Shown: positions 16,327 to 25,508, counted from the first letter of the stretch. The stretch is 64,000 bases of DNA from an uncultured Flavobacteriaceae bacterium (GCA_947500435.1 CANMRV010000003.1:541271-605270); one strand, 5' to 3'. Notes: generated from the sequence alone by a model not told the origin. Numbers and translations are program-made.

Positions 16327-16399
16327 TGGTGCCTCCAGGAATCGAACCAGGGACACATGGATTTTCAGTCCATTGCTCTACCAACTGAGCTAAGGCACC
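16327..16399 (-). tRNA. tRNA-Phe (GAA)
   Basis: The minus strand folds into a complete 73-base cloverleaf. It has acceptor GGTGCCT/AGGCACC, D-arm GCTC/GAGC, anticodon arm ATGGA/TCCAT around CTGAAAA with anticodon GAA, and T-arm CCTGG/CCTGG with TTCGATT. The discriminator base is A. The 3' CCA is not encoded, so it must be added after transcription. A terminator follows and a damaged partial copy lies upstream at 16437-16495. Confidence 0.95.
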
Positions 16400-16436
16400 A
16401 GTATTTTCAATATTTCAAAGCTCTTTCCGTGTCTGT

Positions 16437-16495
16437 GACACATGGGTTTTCAGTCTCCCGAGGCTTCGGGACTCTACCAACTGAGCTAAGGCACC
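16437..16495 (-). pseudogene. Broken 5' copy of tRNA-Phe interrupted by a palindrome
   Basis: On the minus strand the first 24 bases are identical to the tRNA-Phe 5' end (acceptor strand and D-arm). The 5' anticodon strand is replaced by a 16-base hairpin, TCCCGA-ggct-TCGGGA, at 16456-16471. Then 18 of 19 bases again match the anticodon loop, the 3' stem and the variable region. After that the T-arm and 3' acceptor are absent. It cannot fold as a tRNA. It lies 37 bases upstream of the intact gene in the same orientation. Confidence 0.8.
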
Positions 16496-16585
16496 ATGTC
16501 CTATAAAGGGCTGCAAATATAATTTCAAATTTATGATATACAAACAAAAACGTTGAAAAAAGTATGGGTTTATTTTTCATTTTGT

Positions 16586-16593
16586 CATCTTTG
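16586..16593 (+). promoter_or_regulatory. Candidate -7 element CATCTTTG of coaX
   Basis: CATCTTTG matches TAnnTTTG with one change (first base C). It ends four bases before the coaX ATG, so a transcript would be nearly leaderless. Confidence 0.4.
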
Positions 16594-16597
16594 CTGC

Positions 16598-17326
16598 ATG
16601 AACCTAATCATAGACGTGGGTAACACGGCAGTAAAGCTTGCTGTATTTGATAAAGAAAACTTGCTTTTTGATATTAGTATAGAAAGCGAAAAGTTTATCG
16701 AAAAGGTACGGGATGTCTTTAATTTTTACCCTGACATTACCTGGGCAATAGTTTCTGCCGTAGGAAGTTTAGGCAAAAAGGACATTGCTGCTCTTTCCAT
16801 TTTTTGTCAGGTTCATATATTAAGTCATACTTCCAAAATCCCATTTAAAAACTCTTATGCTACGCCCCAAACTTTAGGTGTAGACCGTATTGCCTTGGCC
16901 ACTGCTGCTTTTTATCATAATTCCACAGCTAATACCCTTGTAATTGATGCCGGTACCTGTATTACCTATGATATGGTAAATGATTATGGAGAGTACTTGG
17001 GTGGAGGTATTTCTCCGGGAATACATATGCGCTATGAAGCCCTTCATAATCAAACTTCTAAACTCCCACTTCTCGAGTTGGATGACCCTCTGGACCTTAT
17101 AGGGAACTCAACACCTTCAAGCATTCATAGCGGAGTTGTTAATGGCATTTTAGCTGAAATTGACGGTGTTATTGAACGCTATAGTTCTCGTTTTAAAGAT
17201 TTAACAGTTATTTTAACAGGCGGTGACGCCCAATTTTTGTCAAAACGATTAAAAAATACCATATTTGCGGATTCCAAATTTCTCCTCACAGGATTGAACT
17301 ATTTGCTGGAATACAACAAGCGTTAA
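16598..17326 (+). CDS. coaX: Type III pantothenate kinase
   Basis: This enzyme phosphorylates pantothenate in the first step of coenzyme A synthesis. The 242-residue protein begins with NLIIDVGNTAVKLA (phosphate-binding loop). It contains TLGVDRIALATAA (near 90), VIDAGTCITYDM (near 115) and GGGISPGIHMRYEALH (near 132), all typical of CoaX. ATG 16598 gives the family's usual N-terminus; the upstream in-frame TTG at 16553 would add an unlikely cysteine-rich leader. The stop directly adjoins the next ATG at 17327, so it heads a compact run of genes. Confidence 0.93.
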   Translation: MNLIIDVGNTAVKLAVFDKENLLFDISIESEKFIEKVRDVFNFYPDITWAIVSAVGSLGKKDIAALSIFCQVHILSHTSKIPFKNSYATPQTLGVDRIALATAAFYHNSTANTLVIDAGTCITYDMVNDYGEYLGGGISPGIHMRYEALHNQTSKLPLLELDDPLDLIGNSTPSSIHSGVVNGILAEIDGVIERYSSRFKDLTVILTGGDAQFLSKRLKNTIFADSKFLLTGLNYLLEYNKR

Positions 17327-18613
17327 ATGATCAAAAAAATTGTAATTGCAATAGTGTGCTTCGCCGCTATAGGAGCGAATGCTCAAGATGGTTCTGTATC
17401 CCCATATTCATATTTTGGAATAGGTGATTTAAGGTCCTCAACTACTATCGAAAATCAAATGATGGGGGGCTTGGGTATGTACGCCGATAGTATTCATGTC
17501 AATTTACAGAACCCAGCTGCTTATGGAAAATTACGCCTTACCGTATATTCTGCGGGTATTTCGTATAATCAATTATCATTGGCGAGTTCTTCAACAAAAG
17601 AAAGTAATCAAGTAGTAAACCTTGACTACCTGTCGCTTGGCTTTAATTTAGGTAAAGGATTAGGTGTTGGTTTTGGTATTATGCCATACACTTCTGTTGG
17701 GTATAATATTATTTCTGAATCAATAGCGAACAATGCCGACGGAACGACTTCAACCGTTTCAAATCAATACTCAGGTGAGGGCGGTTTGAATAAGGCATAT
17801 TTAGCTTTGGGGTATGAAATCACCAAAGATTTAAGTGTGGGAGTTACTGCAAATTTGAATTTTGGAACGATTGATGCATTGCGGACTCAGATTATTGAGG
17901 ATGTACAATTTGGCACCTTAGATAATAGAAGGTCTCGAATAAACGGCATGGATTTTAACTATGCCCTAAATTATACGCCTACGCTAAAAGATAAATACAA
18001 GCTATATAGTTCTGTTAGAGTAAATACTCAAGCAAATCTTAGCACTCGAAACACCCAAGAAATAGGTTCTTTTTCAAGAGCTACGGGAAGAAATATTGAA
18101 GTTGTTGATGTGAATTTAGAAGCAAGCGGACTTAAGGAAACAGGACTTAAAATACCTACTAAAACTACTTTGGGACTTGGCTTTGGAGAGGATAAAAAGT
18201 GGTTTTTAGGCGCGGAATATAGCTTTCAAGATTTGAGTAATTTCACGAATGATTTTATTGATGTGGATAATTTAAGTTATCAAAACGCAAGTTCGATTGC
18301 TTTTGGAGGTTTCTTTATTCCAGATTATACGTCGTTTCAGAGCTATTTGAAACGAGTTACATATCGCGCTGGAGTCCGCATGGATAATACGGGTATGATT
18401 GTTAACAACACAGAAATAAATAACTTTGGCATAACTTTTGGAGTTGGTCTACCGTTGGCATCTGGTGCTGGTGGTTTTTCAAACATTAACCTTGGTTTTG
18501 AGGTTGGAAAAAGAGGAACAACAGAGATGATGCTGATAGAAGAAAATTATTTCAAAATAAATATAGGACTGTCTTTAAACGATAGATGGTTCTTAAAAAG
18601 AAAGATTAACTAA
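17327..18613 (+). CDS. Outer-membrane beta-barrel protein, FadL/OmpP1-like
   Basis: This 428-residue protein has a signal peptide ending in GANAQ. The N-terminal region (SPYSYFGIGDL, then LGMYADSIHVNLQNPAAYG) resembles the plug/hatch part of FadL-like or PorV-like Bacteroidota barrels. Repeated amphipathic strands follow. It starts at the base after the coaX stop and is followed by a TPR gene, then lptC. A role in transport of hydrophobic compounds is possible, but I cannot assign a substrate. Confidence 0.65.
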   Translation: MIKKIVIAIVCFAAIGANAQDGSVSPYSYFGIGDLRSSTTIENQMMGGLGMYADSIHVNLQNPAAYGKLRLTVYSAGISYNQLSLASSSTKESNQVVNLDYLSLGFNLGKGLGVGFGIMPYTSVGYNIISESIANNADGTTSTVSNQYSGEGGLNKAYLALGYEITKDLSVGVTANLNFGTIDALRTQIIEDVQFGTLDNRRSRINGMDFNYALNYTPTLKDKYKLYSSVRVNTQANLSTRNTQEIGSFSRATGRNIEVVDVNLEASGLKETGLKIPTKTTLGLGFGEDKKWFLGAEYSFQDLSNFTNDFIDVDNLSYQNASSIAFGGFFIPDYTSFQSYLKRVTYRAGVRMDNTGMIVNNTEINNFGITFGVGLPLASGAGGFSNINLGFEVGKRGTTEMMLIEENYFKINIGLSLNDRWFLKRKIN

Positions 18614-18652
18614 CCAAAATTTAGTACATTAACCACTTAAATACAGAAGATT

Positions 18653-20023
18653 ATGAAAACGAAACTCTACTTTACGGCAATCATGCTTTTAGGGTCGATG
18701 GCGATAAGCAATGCCCAAGCTCAAAATACAGAGTGTGTTACCAACCTCTCTATTTACACTGAGCATGTAAAAGTTAAAAATTATGATGCGGCATATACGC
18801 CCTGGAAAATGGTATATGAGACATGTCCTGGTTTAAACCGCGCTAATTTCATTTATGGGGAAAGAATTCTTAAGGACAAAATAAAAAAATCTTCAGGTGC
18901 TGAAAAAGAAGGCTTTATCAATGACCTTCTAGGACTGTACGATGCAAGTATGGTTCATTTTCCAAAGAAGACCAAAATGGCTGATGTCATAATCGATAAA
19001 GTACTCATGAAGTACGATAATAAAATGATCTCTGATGATGAAATTTATAGCATGTTAGGGAAAGCTTTTACTGAGGATAAAGGTAATTTCAAAAATCCAA
19101 AGGCATTATACTTGTATTTCTCAAGCTTGGTAGATTTACACGGAGCTGGAAAAAAAGAACTCCAAGAGGTATTTGACGTCTATGATGATGTTACCGAAAA
19201 GATAGAAGAGGAAAACGGAAAGTTGACTGATAGAATTACCAAATTACTTCCCAAGGAGGAAGCAAATACGTTAACTTCTAAAGAGAAAAAGCAACTGAAA
19301 GCTGCTACCAAAAATTCTGAATCTTATGGAAAGATTGCAGGTAGTATTGATTCGAAATTAGGTAAGCTTGCTGATTGTGGAAACTTGATTCCTTTATATC
19401 AAAAGAGTTTCGATGCAAAGAAAAACGATGTTACTTGGGTAAAAAGAGCTGTTGGTCGAATGTTTAATAAAGAATGTACAGACGACCCTATGTTTAAAAA
19501 GTTGTTTGAGGCTCAGTTAGCGCTAGACCCCTCTGCTGATGCATATGTTTATGGTGGCACTTTAAAAAGTAAAGCCGGAGATACAAAAGGAGCTGTAGCG
19601 GACTTTGATAAGGCATTAGGTCTAGAAACCGATGCTAAGAAAAGATCTAAAATCGCATATAAAGTAGCTACTATTTACAGAAGAGGAAGTAAAGGTACGG
19701 CTAGAAAGTACGCTCAAAAGGCTATTGATGCGAATCCTTCAAATGGAAAAGCATATTTATTGATAGCAAATTTATATGCCACTAGCGCAAACCAATGTGG
19801 GAGTACTACTTTTGAGAAACGCGCAATCTACTGGAAGGCAGCTGAAATGGCTCGAAAGGCTGGTAGAGTTGATCCTTCTTTAAGTTCAAGAGCTAATAAA
19901 TCTGCAGCTAGTTACGCAGCTAAAGCGCCTACTAAGGAGATGATATTTACGGAAGGAAAGTCTGGTCAAACGATTACCTTTAGTTGTTGGGTTGGTGGTA
20001 GCGTAAAAGTGCCTAGTATATAA
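18653..20023 (+). CDS. Exported TPR-repeat protein of unknown function
   Basis: This 456-residue protein has a signal peptide ending in NAQAQ. It is helix-rich, with a lysine-rich middle region (about 180-235) and tetratricopeptide-type repeats in the C-terminal half (for example AGDTKGAVADFDKALGL and YAQKAIDANPSNGKAYLL). Four cysteines (ECVTN, ETCPG, DCGN, ECTDD) are spaced through the chain. It ends only two bases before lptC, so translation is probably coupled. That suggests a periplasmic scaffold in envelope biogenesis. Confidence 0.65.
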   Translation: MKTKLYFTAIMLLGSMAISNAQAQNTECVTNLSIYTEHVKVKNYDAAYTPWKMVYETCPGLNRANFIYGERILKDKIKKSSGAEKEGFINDLLGLYDASMVHFPKKTKMADVIIDKVLMKYDNKMISDDEIYSMLGKAFTEDKGNFKNPKALYLYFSSLVDLHGAGKKELQEVFDVYDDVTEKIEEENGKLTDRITKLLPKEEANTLTSKEKKQLKAATKNSESYGKIAGSIDSKLGKLADCGNLIPLYQKSFDAKKNDVTWVKRAVGRMFNKECTDDPMFKKLFEAQLALDPSADAYVYGGTLKSKAGDTKGAVADFDKALGLETDAKKRSKIAYKVATIYRRGSKGTARKYAQKAIDANPSNGKAYLLIANLYATSANQCGSTTFEKRAIYWKAAEMARKAGRVDPSLSSRANKSAASYAAKAPTKEMIFTEGKSGQTITFSCWVGGSVKVPSI

Positions 20024-20025
20024 GA

Positions 20026-20658
20026 ATGGTTCAAAAACCGAACAATACATTTAAAAGCATTGCCACGATATTCGTGGCAATGCTTTTTTTTTCCTGTGGG
20101 GATAATTACAAACGCGTGGGTGATGAAGCCAAAAAGAATGTTTTTCCTGTAGGTATAGCCGAGAATTTTGTGCTTACTTATACGGAGGCCAATAAAGTTA
20201 TTATTGCTGATTCCACTGAATCTTCTCGTGTGATTACGGTATTGACGAGTCCCACTCAAGAAGATTTTACAAATTTGGAATTTCCGTATCGAACCTTTCC
20301 TAATGGATTGCTGGTCGATTTTTTTGATGATAATGACCAAAAAAGTATTGTAAAAGCCGATTATGGAATTATTTATTCTGCTACGAATTTGATAGATTTA
20401 CGTGGTAATGTGGTCTTGGAAAGCCATGATGGGAAAAAATTGGAAACGTCTCAACTTTATTTAGACCAAGATAATGAGTGGATTTTCACTCACGAAACCT
20501 TTACTTATACCAATCCTGAAGATGGGACCATAATGGATGGCGAAGGAATGGATTTTAGTAAAGACCGAAATTTTCTATATGCACATAAAACCTATGGTTT
20601 GATGCTGATACCAGAAGAAAAAGAACAGCCACAGGAAAAAGAAACCCTAAATGATTAA
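20026..20658 (+). CDS. lptC: LPS export protein LptC
   Basis: LptC passes lipopolysaccharide from the inner-membrane LptBFG transporter to LptA. This 210-residue protein has a lipobox-like FFSC (Cys24) after its hydrophobic segment. It then has the beta-jellyroll pattern of the family (VLTYTEANKVIIADSTES, KADYGIIYSATNLIDLRGNVVLES and GEGMDFSKDRNFLYAHKT, each in part). Placement before a CNNM protein and PpiD is usual in flavobacteria. It overlaps the following small membrane gene by 8 bases. Confidence 0.85.
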   Translation: MVQKPNNTFKSIATIFVAMLFFSCGDNYKRVGDEAKKNVFPVGIAENFVLTYTEANKVIIADSTESSRVITVLTSPTQEDFTNLEFPYRTFPNGLLVDFFDDNDQKSIVKADYGIIYSATNLIDLRGNVVLESHDGKKLETSQLYLDQDNEWIFTHETFTYTNPEDGTIMDGEGMDFSKDRNFLYAHKTYGLMLIPEEKEQPQEKETLND

Positions 20659-20854
20659 GATTTTAAAATATACCGAGTATTTGTATTTGTTTGTCGCTAT
20701 TTTTTCGCTGTACAAGATTACCCAAGTATGGAATACGGATCGCAATTTTGCATACTTATTTATATTTTTCGCGATAGCCTCTATTGGCATGTTTCTCTTT
20801 CGTAGAAAATACCGAAGAAGATTCGAACAGAGACAACGAGAAAACCAAGAGTAG
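20651..20854 (+). CDS. Small two-helix membrane protein
   Basis: This 67-residue protein has two predicted membrane helices (about 8-25 and 30-50) and a strongly basic C-terminal tail (RRKYRRRFEQRQ). Its start lies inside the lptC end, and the next gene starts two bases after its stop. Tight spacing on both sides supports a real gene. I do not recognise a family. It may assist LptC or the CNNM protein. Confidence 0.7.
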   Translation: MIKILKYTEYLYLFVAIFSLYKITQVWNTDRNFAYLFIFFAIASIGMFLFRRKYRRRFEQRQRENQE

Positions 20855-20856
20855 TT

Positions 20857-22146
20857 TTGGACACTTCCATTATTGTTATAGTCTCATCCTTATTATTTTC
20901 CGCTTTCTTTTCAGGGATGGAGATTGCTTTTATTTCGGCAAATAAAATCCATATTGAAATAGAAAAAAAGCAAGAAGGTTTCTTAGCGAAAATATTAACC
21001 CTCCTTACTGAAAAGCCTTCTAAGTTTATCGCTACCATGCTTATTGGAAACAATATTGCCTTAGTGGTGTATGGTCTCTTTATGGGTGAAGTTTTGATGG
21101 AGTGGTTTATTAGCCTTTCTGATACCTCAGGTGGCTTTCTTAAACTGATTTTGACAGATTTTAGTTTACTTACCCAAACACTGATTTCAACACTAATAAT
21201 CTTACTTACTGCGGAGTTCCTTCCTAAAGTACTATTTCAGATTTATTCCAATACCTTGTTGAAAGTATTGGCATTGCCCGCCTATGTTTTTTACGTTTTG
21301 TTCGGATTTCTTTCTTGGTTCATTATCAAAATTTCCGATTTTATATTAAAAACATTTTTGAAAACGGATGGTGATGAAGTGCAGTTATCCTTCAGTAAAA
21401 TAGAGTTGGGGGACTATATCACTGAACAGATGGAAACCGTTGAAGAGGAAGATGAAATAGATTCTGAAATACAGATTTTTCAGAATGCATTAGAGTTTAC
21501 AGCAGTTAAGGCAAGAGAAGTCATGGTGCCTCGAACCGAAATTACGGCGGTTGAACTCCATGAAACTCCCAAAAACCTTACCAAGCTTTTTACAGAAACA
21601 GGTTATTCCAAGATATTGATATTTAAAGACACGGTCGACAATATTATAGGCTATGTCCACTCCTTTGAACTCTTCAAAAAACCCAAAACGATAAAGAGTA
21701 TTTTGCGTCCGGTTGAGCTTGTACCAGAAACCATGTTGATACATGACATTTTAAATGTTCTCATTAAAAAACACAAAAGTATTGCTGTAGTACTTGATGA
21801 ATATGGAGGTACTTCAGGTATTATGACCGTTGAGGATATTGTCGAGGAACTATTTGGAGAAATTGAAGATGAGCATGATTCAACTGATTTAATAGAAGAG
21901 CAAATAACAGAATCATCCTATAAACTGTCTGCTAGACTTGACGTGGATTATCTCAATGAGAACTACAAATTTGAGCTTCCTGAAGGCGATGAGTATGAAA
22001 CCTTGGGCGGTTTGATTGTAAATGAAACCGGTGAGATTCCCGAACAAAACGCGGAAATCGAGATAGAAAATTTCCGTTTTACCGTACTTGAGGTTTCTAG
22101 CACGAAAATCGATATGGTCATGTTCGAAGTTCTTGAAAAAGAATAG
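20857..22146 (+). CDS. CNNM/CorC (hemolysin C-like) membrane protein with CBS pair
   Basis: This 429-residue protein has an N-terminal CNNM membrane domain (SAFFSGMEIAFISANK, helices to about 160), two CBS domains (about 190-335, with VMVPRTEI and DEYGGTSGIMTVEDIVEELFG, in parts) and a C-terminal CorC_HlyC transporter-associated domain (about 345-425). Family members are linked to magnesium or cobalt efflux. The start is TTG at 20857, two bases after the previous stop. An ATG first occurs inside the conserved SGME segment, which would remove part of helix one. It lies between lptC and ppiD, so coupling to envelope functions is likely. Confidence 0.85.
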   Translation: MDTSIIVIVSSLLFSAFFSGMEIAFISANKIHIEIEKKQEGFLAKILTLLTEKPSKFIATMLIGNNIALVVYGLFMGEVLMEWFISLSDTSGGFLKLILTDFSLLTQTLISTLIILLTAEFLPKVLFQIYSNTLLKVLALPAYVFYVLFGFLSWFIIKISDFILKTFLKTDGDEVQLSFSKIELGDYITEQMETVEEEDEIDSEIQIFQNALEFTAVKAREVMVPRTEITAVELHETPKNLTKLFTETGYSKILIFKDTVDNIIGYVHSFELFKKPKTIKSILRPVELVPETMLIHDILNVLIKKHKSIAVVLDEYGGTSGIMTVEDIVEELFGEIEDEHDSTDLIEEQITESSYKLSARLDVDYLNENYKFELPEGDEYETLGGLIVNETGEIPEQNAEIEIENFRFTVLEVSSTKIDMVMFEVLEKE

Positions 22147-22334
22147 GTCGATTTGCGAGAAATTCGAGCCGCTAATATTTCAATCCCTATTTTATTGCAA
22201 AAACTTGTTGCCACATAGGGTCAGTGATATTCTTATAGTAATAAAAGCCTTTATTATTTCAAATGAGTTAAATTGTATTTTTTTGTATAGAAAAACATGA
22301 CTAATAGCGAATTACGGATGACCAACAAATACAA

Positions 22335-22342
22335 TAAATTTG
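22335..22342 (+). promoter_or_regulatory. Bacteroidota -7 element TAAATTTG
   Basis: TAAATTTG fits TAnnTTTG in the 250-base gap before ppiD and implies a leader of about 50 bases. No clear -33 TTTG lies at the expected distance. The rest of the gap (22147-22334) shows no gene. Confidence 0.5.
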
Positions 22343-22396
22343 AACAGGTGAAAAGAAAATGGTAATTTCGCGAACTGATTTTAAATACTCCATATA

Positions 22397-24520
22397 ATGG
22401 CAATTTTAGAGAATATAAGAAAGAGAACCACCATTTTGATTTTAATCATTGGTTTGGCCTTATTCGCATTTGTGATATCAGGTGTTTTTGTAAATGGTGA
22501 TTTAGCAGGCGGTACAGGAAAAGTGGGCTCTGCGGTAGCCGAAATTAATGGCAATGAAATCTCTGTCGATGACTTTAGACAAAAAATTGAGGCGGCCTCT
22601 AGAAGATCTGCCAACACTTCGTCTATGCAACTAGTAAATCAAGTATACGATCAAGAAGTTCGCAATTCGATTCTAGGACAGCAATTTGAGGATTTAGGAA
22701 TTAATATAGAGCAGGACCAAATAATGAACTACATCAAAACCATTCCAGGTTATGCTCAGAGTCCTCAGTTTCAAGATGAGAGTGGCATATTTGATGAAAA
22801 TAAATTCCGAGATTTTATTGCTGATATGAAGGTGAACAATCCAGCGCAATATGACCTTTGGTTACAAGATGAAAAGAATATCATTCAAAGTGCAAAGGAG
22901 CAGGCTTATTTTAATTTGATAAAAGCTGGCGTTGGCGCAACCTTAAAAGAAGGGGAACTTGACTATAAGTTGGCGAATGATAAAATTGATTTACAATATG
23001 TTCGCGTGCCTTATTCTTCAATTCCTGATAGCACAATAACAGTTACAAAAAGTGAGATTGCGGCGTATATCAATGCGCATAAAGATGAATATAAGCAAGA
23101 AGAGTCTCGTGATCTTCAATTTGTTTATTTTGAGGAGAACCCATCAGCTGATGACGAAACTGCTGTTAAAGATGGTATTTCAAAATTGATGGATAATTCG
23201 ATTGAGTTCAATTCACAAACCAATGCAAACGATACCATTGCAGGTTTCAGAACCACTACAGATGTCAAAGCCTTTTTAGATAGAAATTCAGATATCAAAT
23301 TTGATACTATTTTCAAAGCGAAGAAGGACCTACCAGCTTTATTTGCTGATACATTGATGACCTTGAAAGTTGGTGAAACCTTTGGTCCTTATCGTGATGG
23401 CGATTTCTTTAAGATTTCAAAGATGATTGATAGAAGAGCAAATGGTTCTGTTAAGGCAAGTCATATTTTGATTACCTACGAAGGTGCGCAGCGCGCTAAT
23501 CCTGAGATTAAAAGAACCAAGGAAGAAGCGGAAGCAAAAGCGAAAGAACTGTTTAGAGAAGCTCGTAGGCCTGGTGCCGCTTTTGTAGAGCTAGCGCGTG
23601 ATAATTCTGACGGACCTTCAGCCCCAAATGGTGGAGATTTAGGATATTTTCAAGAGGGTGTCATGACCCCAGAGTTCAACGATTATGCTTTTGGGAATAG
23701 CGTCGGATCAATAGGCTTAGTTGAAACTGATTTTGGTTTTCATATTGTAAAAGTTGATGATAAAGAGGATCTTGTTCAAATAGCACATTTGGCGCGCGAA
23801 ATTGTGGCCTCTGAGGAGACGATAAACAATTTATTTACCGATGCTACTAAATTTGAAATGGCTACCACTTCAGGGGATAAAGTTTTTACCGATTTGGCCA
23901 AGGAAAGTGAATACTTGGTAAGACCTGTAAATAAAATCAACGCCTTGGATGAAAATTTACCTGGACTTACGAACCAACGTAATATCGTACAATGGGCTTT
24001 TAATGAGGATACTGAAATAGGGGATATCAAACGTTTCAATATCAACAATGGCTATGCTGTAGTACAATTAACCGCTTCTTACAAAGAAGGTGTAATGTCT
24101 GTTGAAGATGCTTCTGCCAGTATTCTTCCTAAAGTGAGAAAAGAAAGGAAAGCGGCTCAAATCATCGGGCAACAACAAGGAAAATCAATCGAGGACTTAG
24201 CAAAAGATGCGAATGTTTCGATGTCAAACGCTACTGCTTTGACAGTGAAGTCTCCAACAATTCCTGGGGCAGGAAGAGAACCAGCCATTGTTGGTGCCGC
24301 TTATGCAATGGGCGAAGGTGAAACCTCTGGTTTGATTGAAGGTGAAACAGGTGTATTTATGGTAATGGTAACAAAGAAGGAAGAGGCTGCGGCTTTGGAT
24401 AATTATAGTACCTATGCAAACACTTTGAAGTCTTCAAGCGCTTTAAGAGTAAATACTTCGGTATTTGATGCCTTAAAAGAAGCTTCTGAAATAGAAGATA
24501 ATAGAGCTACTTTTTACTAG
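22397..24520 (+). CDS. ppiD: Membrane-anchored peptidyl-prolyl isomerase PpiD
   Basis: This 707-residue periplasmic chaperone helps outer-membrane proteins fold. One N-terminal anchor helix (about 11-33) is followed by a SurA-N-like chaperone region. A parvulin domain lies near residues 345-455 (KASHILITYEG, ARDNSDGPSAPNGGDLGYF and DFGFHIVKVD in order). A long C-terminal part then resembles PpiD. It has its own probable promoter at 22335-22342, and a terminator follows at 24571-24602. Confidence 0.88.
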   Translation: MAILENIRKRTTILILIIGLALFAFVISGVFVNGDLAGGTGKVGSAVAEINGNEISVDDFRQKIEAASRRSANTSSMQLVNQVYDQEVRNSILGQQFEDLGINIEQDQIMNYIKTIPGYAQSPQFQDESGIFDENKFRDFIADMKVNNPAQYDLWLQDEKNIIQSAKEQAYFNLIKAGVGATLKEGELDYKLANDKIDLQYVRVPYSSIPDSTITVTKSEIAAYINAHKDEYKQEESRDLQFVYFEENPSADDETAVKDGISKLMDNSIEFNSQTNANDTIAGFRTTTDVKAFLDRNSDIKFDTIFKAKKDLPALFADTLMTLKVGETFGPYRDGDFFKISKMIDRRANGSVKASHILITYEGAQRANPEIKRTKEEAEAKAKELFREARRPGAAFVELARDNSDGPSAPNGGDLGYFQEGVMTPEFNDYAFGNSVGSIGLVETDFGFHIVKVDDKEDLVQIAHLAREIVASEETINNLFTDATKFEMATTSGDKVFTDLAKESEYLVRPVNKINALDENLPGLTNQRNIVQWAFNEDTEIGDIKRFNINNGYAVVQLTASYKEGVMSVEDASASILPKVRKERKAAQIIGQQQGKSIEDLAKDANVSMSNATALTVKSPTIPGAGREPAIVGAAYAMGEGETSGLIEGETGVFMVMVTKKEEAAALDNYSTYANTLKSSSALRVNTSVFDALKEASEIEDNRATFY

Positions 24521-24570
24521 TAGTTATTTTAATACACGAAGCAATCTATTTGTTTTATGTTAGATGATAT

Positions 24571-24602
24571 AAAAAAGGCCTTCCAAGTGGAAGGCTTTTT
24601 TA
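24571..24602. terminator. Bidirectional terminator
   Basis: Stem GCCTTCC-aagt-GGAAGGC is flanked by A6 on the left and T6 on the right, so it can act in both directions. It ends ppiD on the + strand and, on the minus strand, overlaps the stop codon of the GHMP kinase gene. Confidence 0.85.
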
Positions 24603-25508
24603 TAGTATCATATCAGTAAAAGGAATCACTGTAGGGTATCCTTTTTTCTTAAAGTATTCAGGTGTACTTTCATTTCCTGTCGCTAGTATGAAATCACCTC
24701 CCCATCCGCCAAGGCTTTTTATTGCCCCTGAATAATCTGAAAATAGTTTCGATTTAACGGTCGGGATTCCTAATGCCTCTGAGAGTATTTGTTCGTGTTG
24801 AATTATATAAAATTCGAACAAATCAAATTTGTCGCAAACAATCATCAGTTTTGTTAAGCGAGTAATTTCCTCTATTAAATTATTTTTATCAATATCTCTT
24901 TTTCTATAAGCTTCAATAGCATCTCTGCTATTTTTTTTTTGATTTAGATATACAAAGAAAATTGAATCTATATAAGGAGGGTTTCTAAGGATTTCCTGGG
25001 CCGTTGGCAATCCTTTATTAATTTGAAATAAAATAGGCAGGTCGTGCTGCGCACAAGCAATATCATAACCACTACCTCCAAATGTTTTTGATAATAGTTC
25101 TTGAGCATTCACTTTTGCCCAATTAGCAACGTTATTTATTAAAGTTGAAGAAGATCCCAGACCCCAATCTCGAGGAAAGGTTAATTTGGTTTCTACTTCG
25201 TAACCAGTAAAATCCATTAAAAAATAAGGATTTAGCTTTTGAGCTTCCAAAAGAATATTGTTCAAAGACACAGAGGTTTCACTATGCGAAGAGGATATTT
25301 TTTTTAACGTTTCCGTGTCGTAGGTCGCTTCAAACCACGTGTTTCCTTTTTCGTCTAAACTCTTCCAACGAATTTGAGAAGATTTATTGGAAGACACTAG
25401 CAAGTATTGTCCGTATTTAGTGGGAATCGCCCAAGCCATCGCTCCATCCAAAACAGCATATTCACCAGATAGTAAAAGCTTACCATTACTATAGAACTCT
25501 TTGGTCAT
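24600..25508 (-). CDS. GHMP kinase of the GYDIA type, mevalonate pathway associated
   Basis: This 302-residue GHMP-superfamily kinase has GKLLLSGEYAVLDG at the N-terminus, the ATP loop DWGLGSSSTL (near 114) and GGSGYDIACAQ (near 145), which gives the GYDIA group its name. C-terminal LGGWGGDFILA matches the GHMP C motif. It begins in a one-base stop/start overlap with HMG-CoA reductase, so the two are translated together. It should phosphorylate a mevalonate pathway intermediate (mevalonate or phosphomevalonate); which one cannot be told from sequence. Confidence 0.8.
   Translation of the reverse strand: MTKEFYSNGKLLLSGEYAVLDGAMAWAIPTKYGQYLLVSSNKSSQIRWKSLDEKGNTWFEATYDTETLKKISSSHSETSVSLNNILLEAQKLNPYFLMDFTGYEVETKLTFPRDWGLGSSSTLINNVANWAKVNAQELLSKTFGGSGYDIACAQHDLPILFQINKGLPTAQEILRNPPYIDSIFFVYLNQKKNSRDAIEAYRKRDIDKNNLIEEITRLTKLMIVCDKFDLFEFYIIQHEQILSEALGIPTVKSKLFSDYSGAIKSLGGWGGDFILATGNESTPEYFKKKGYPTVIPFTDMIL

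Noticed and set aside
16400..16500. Integrated mobile element using tRNA-Phe as attachment site
   Set aside because: No integrase, phage or plasmid gene is nearby, and the duplicated part is the 5' half, not the 3' end commonly used as an attachment site.
16324..16506. Open frame running across the tRNA-Phe region on the + strand
   Set aside because: It covers the intact tRNA and its broken copy on the opposite strand; the encoded similarity between its two halves is explained by the tRNA duplication.
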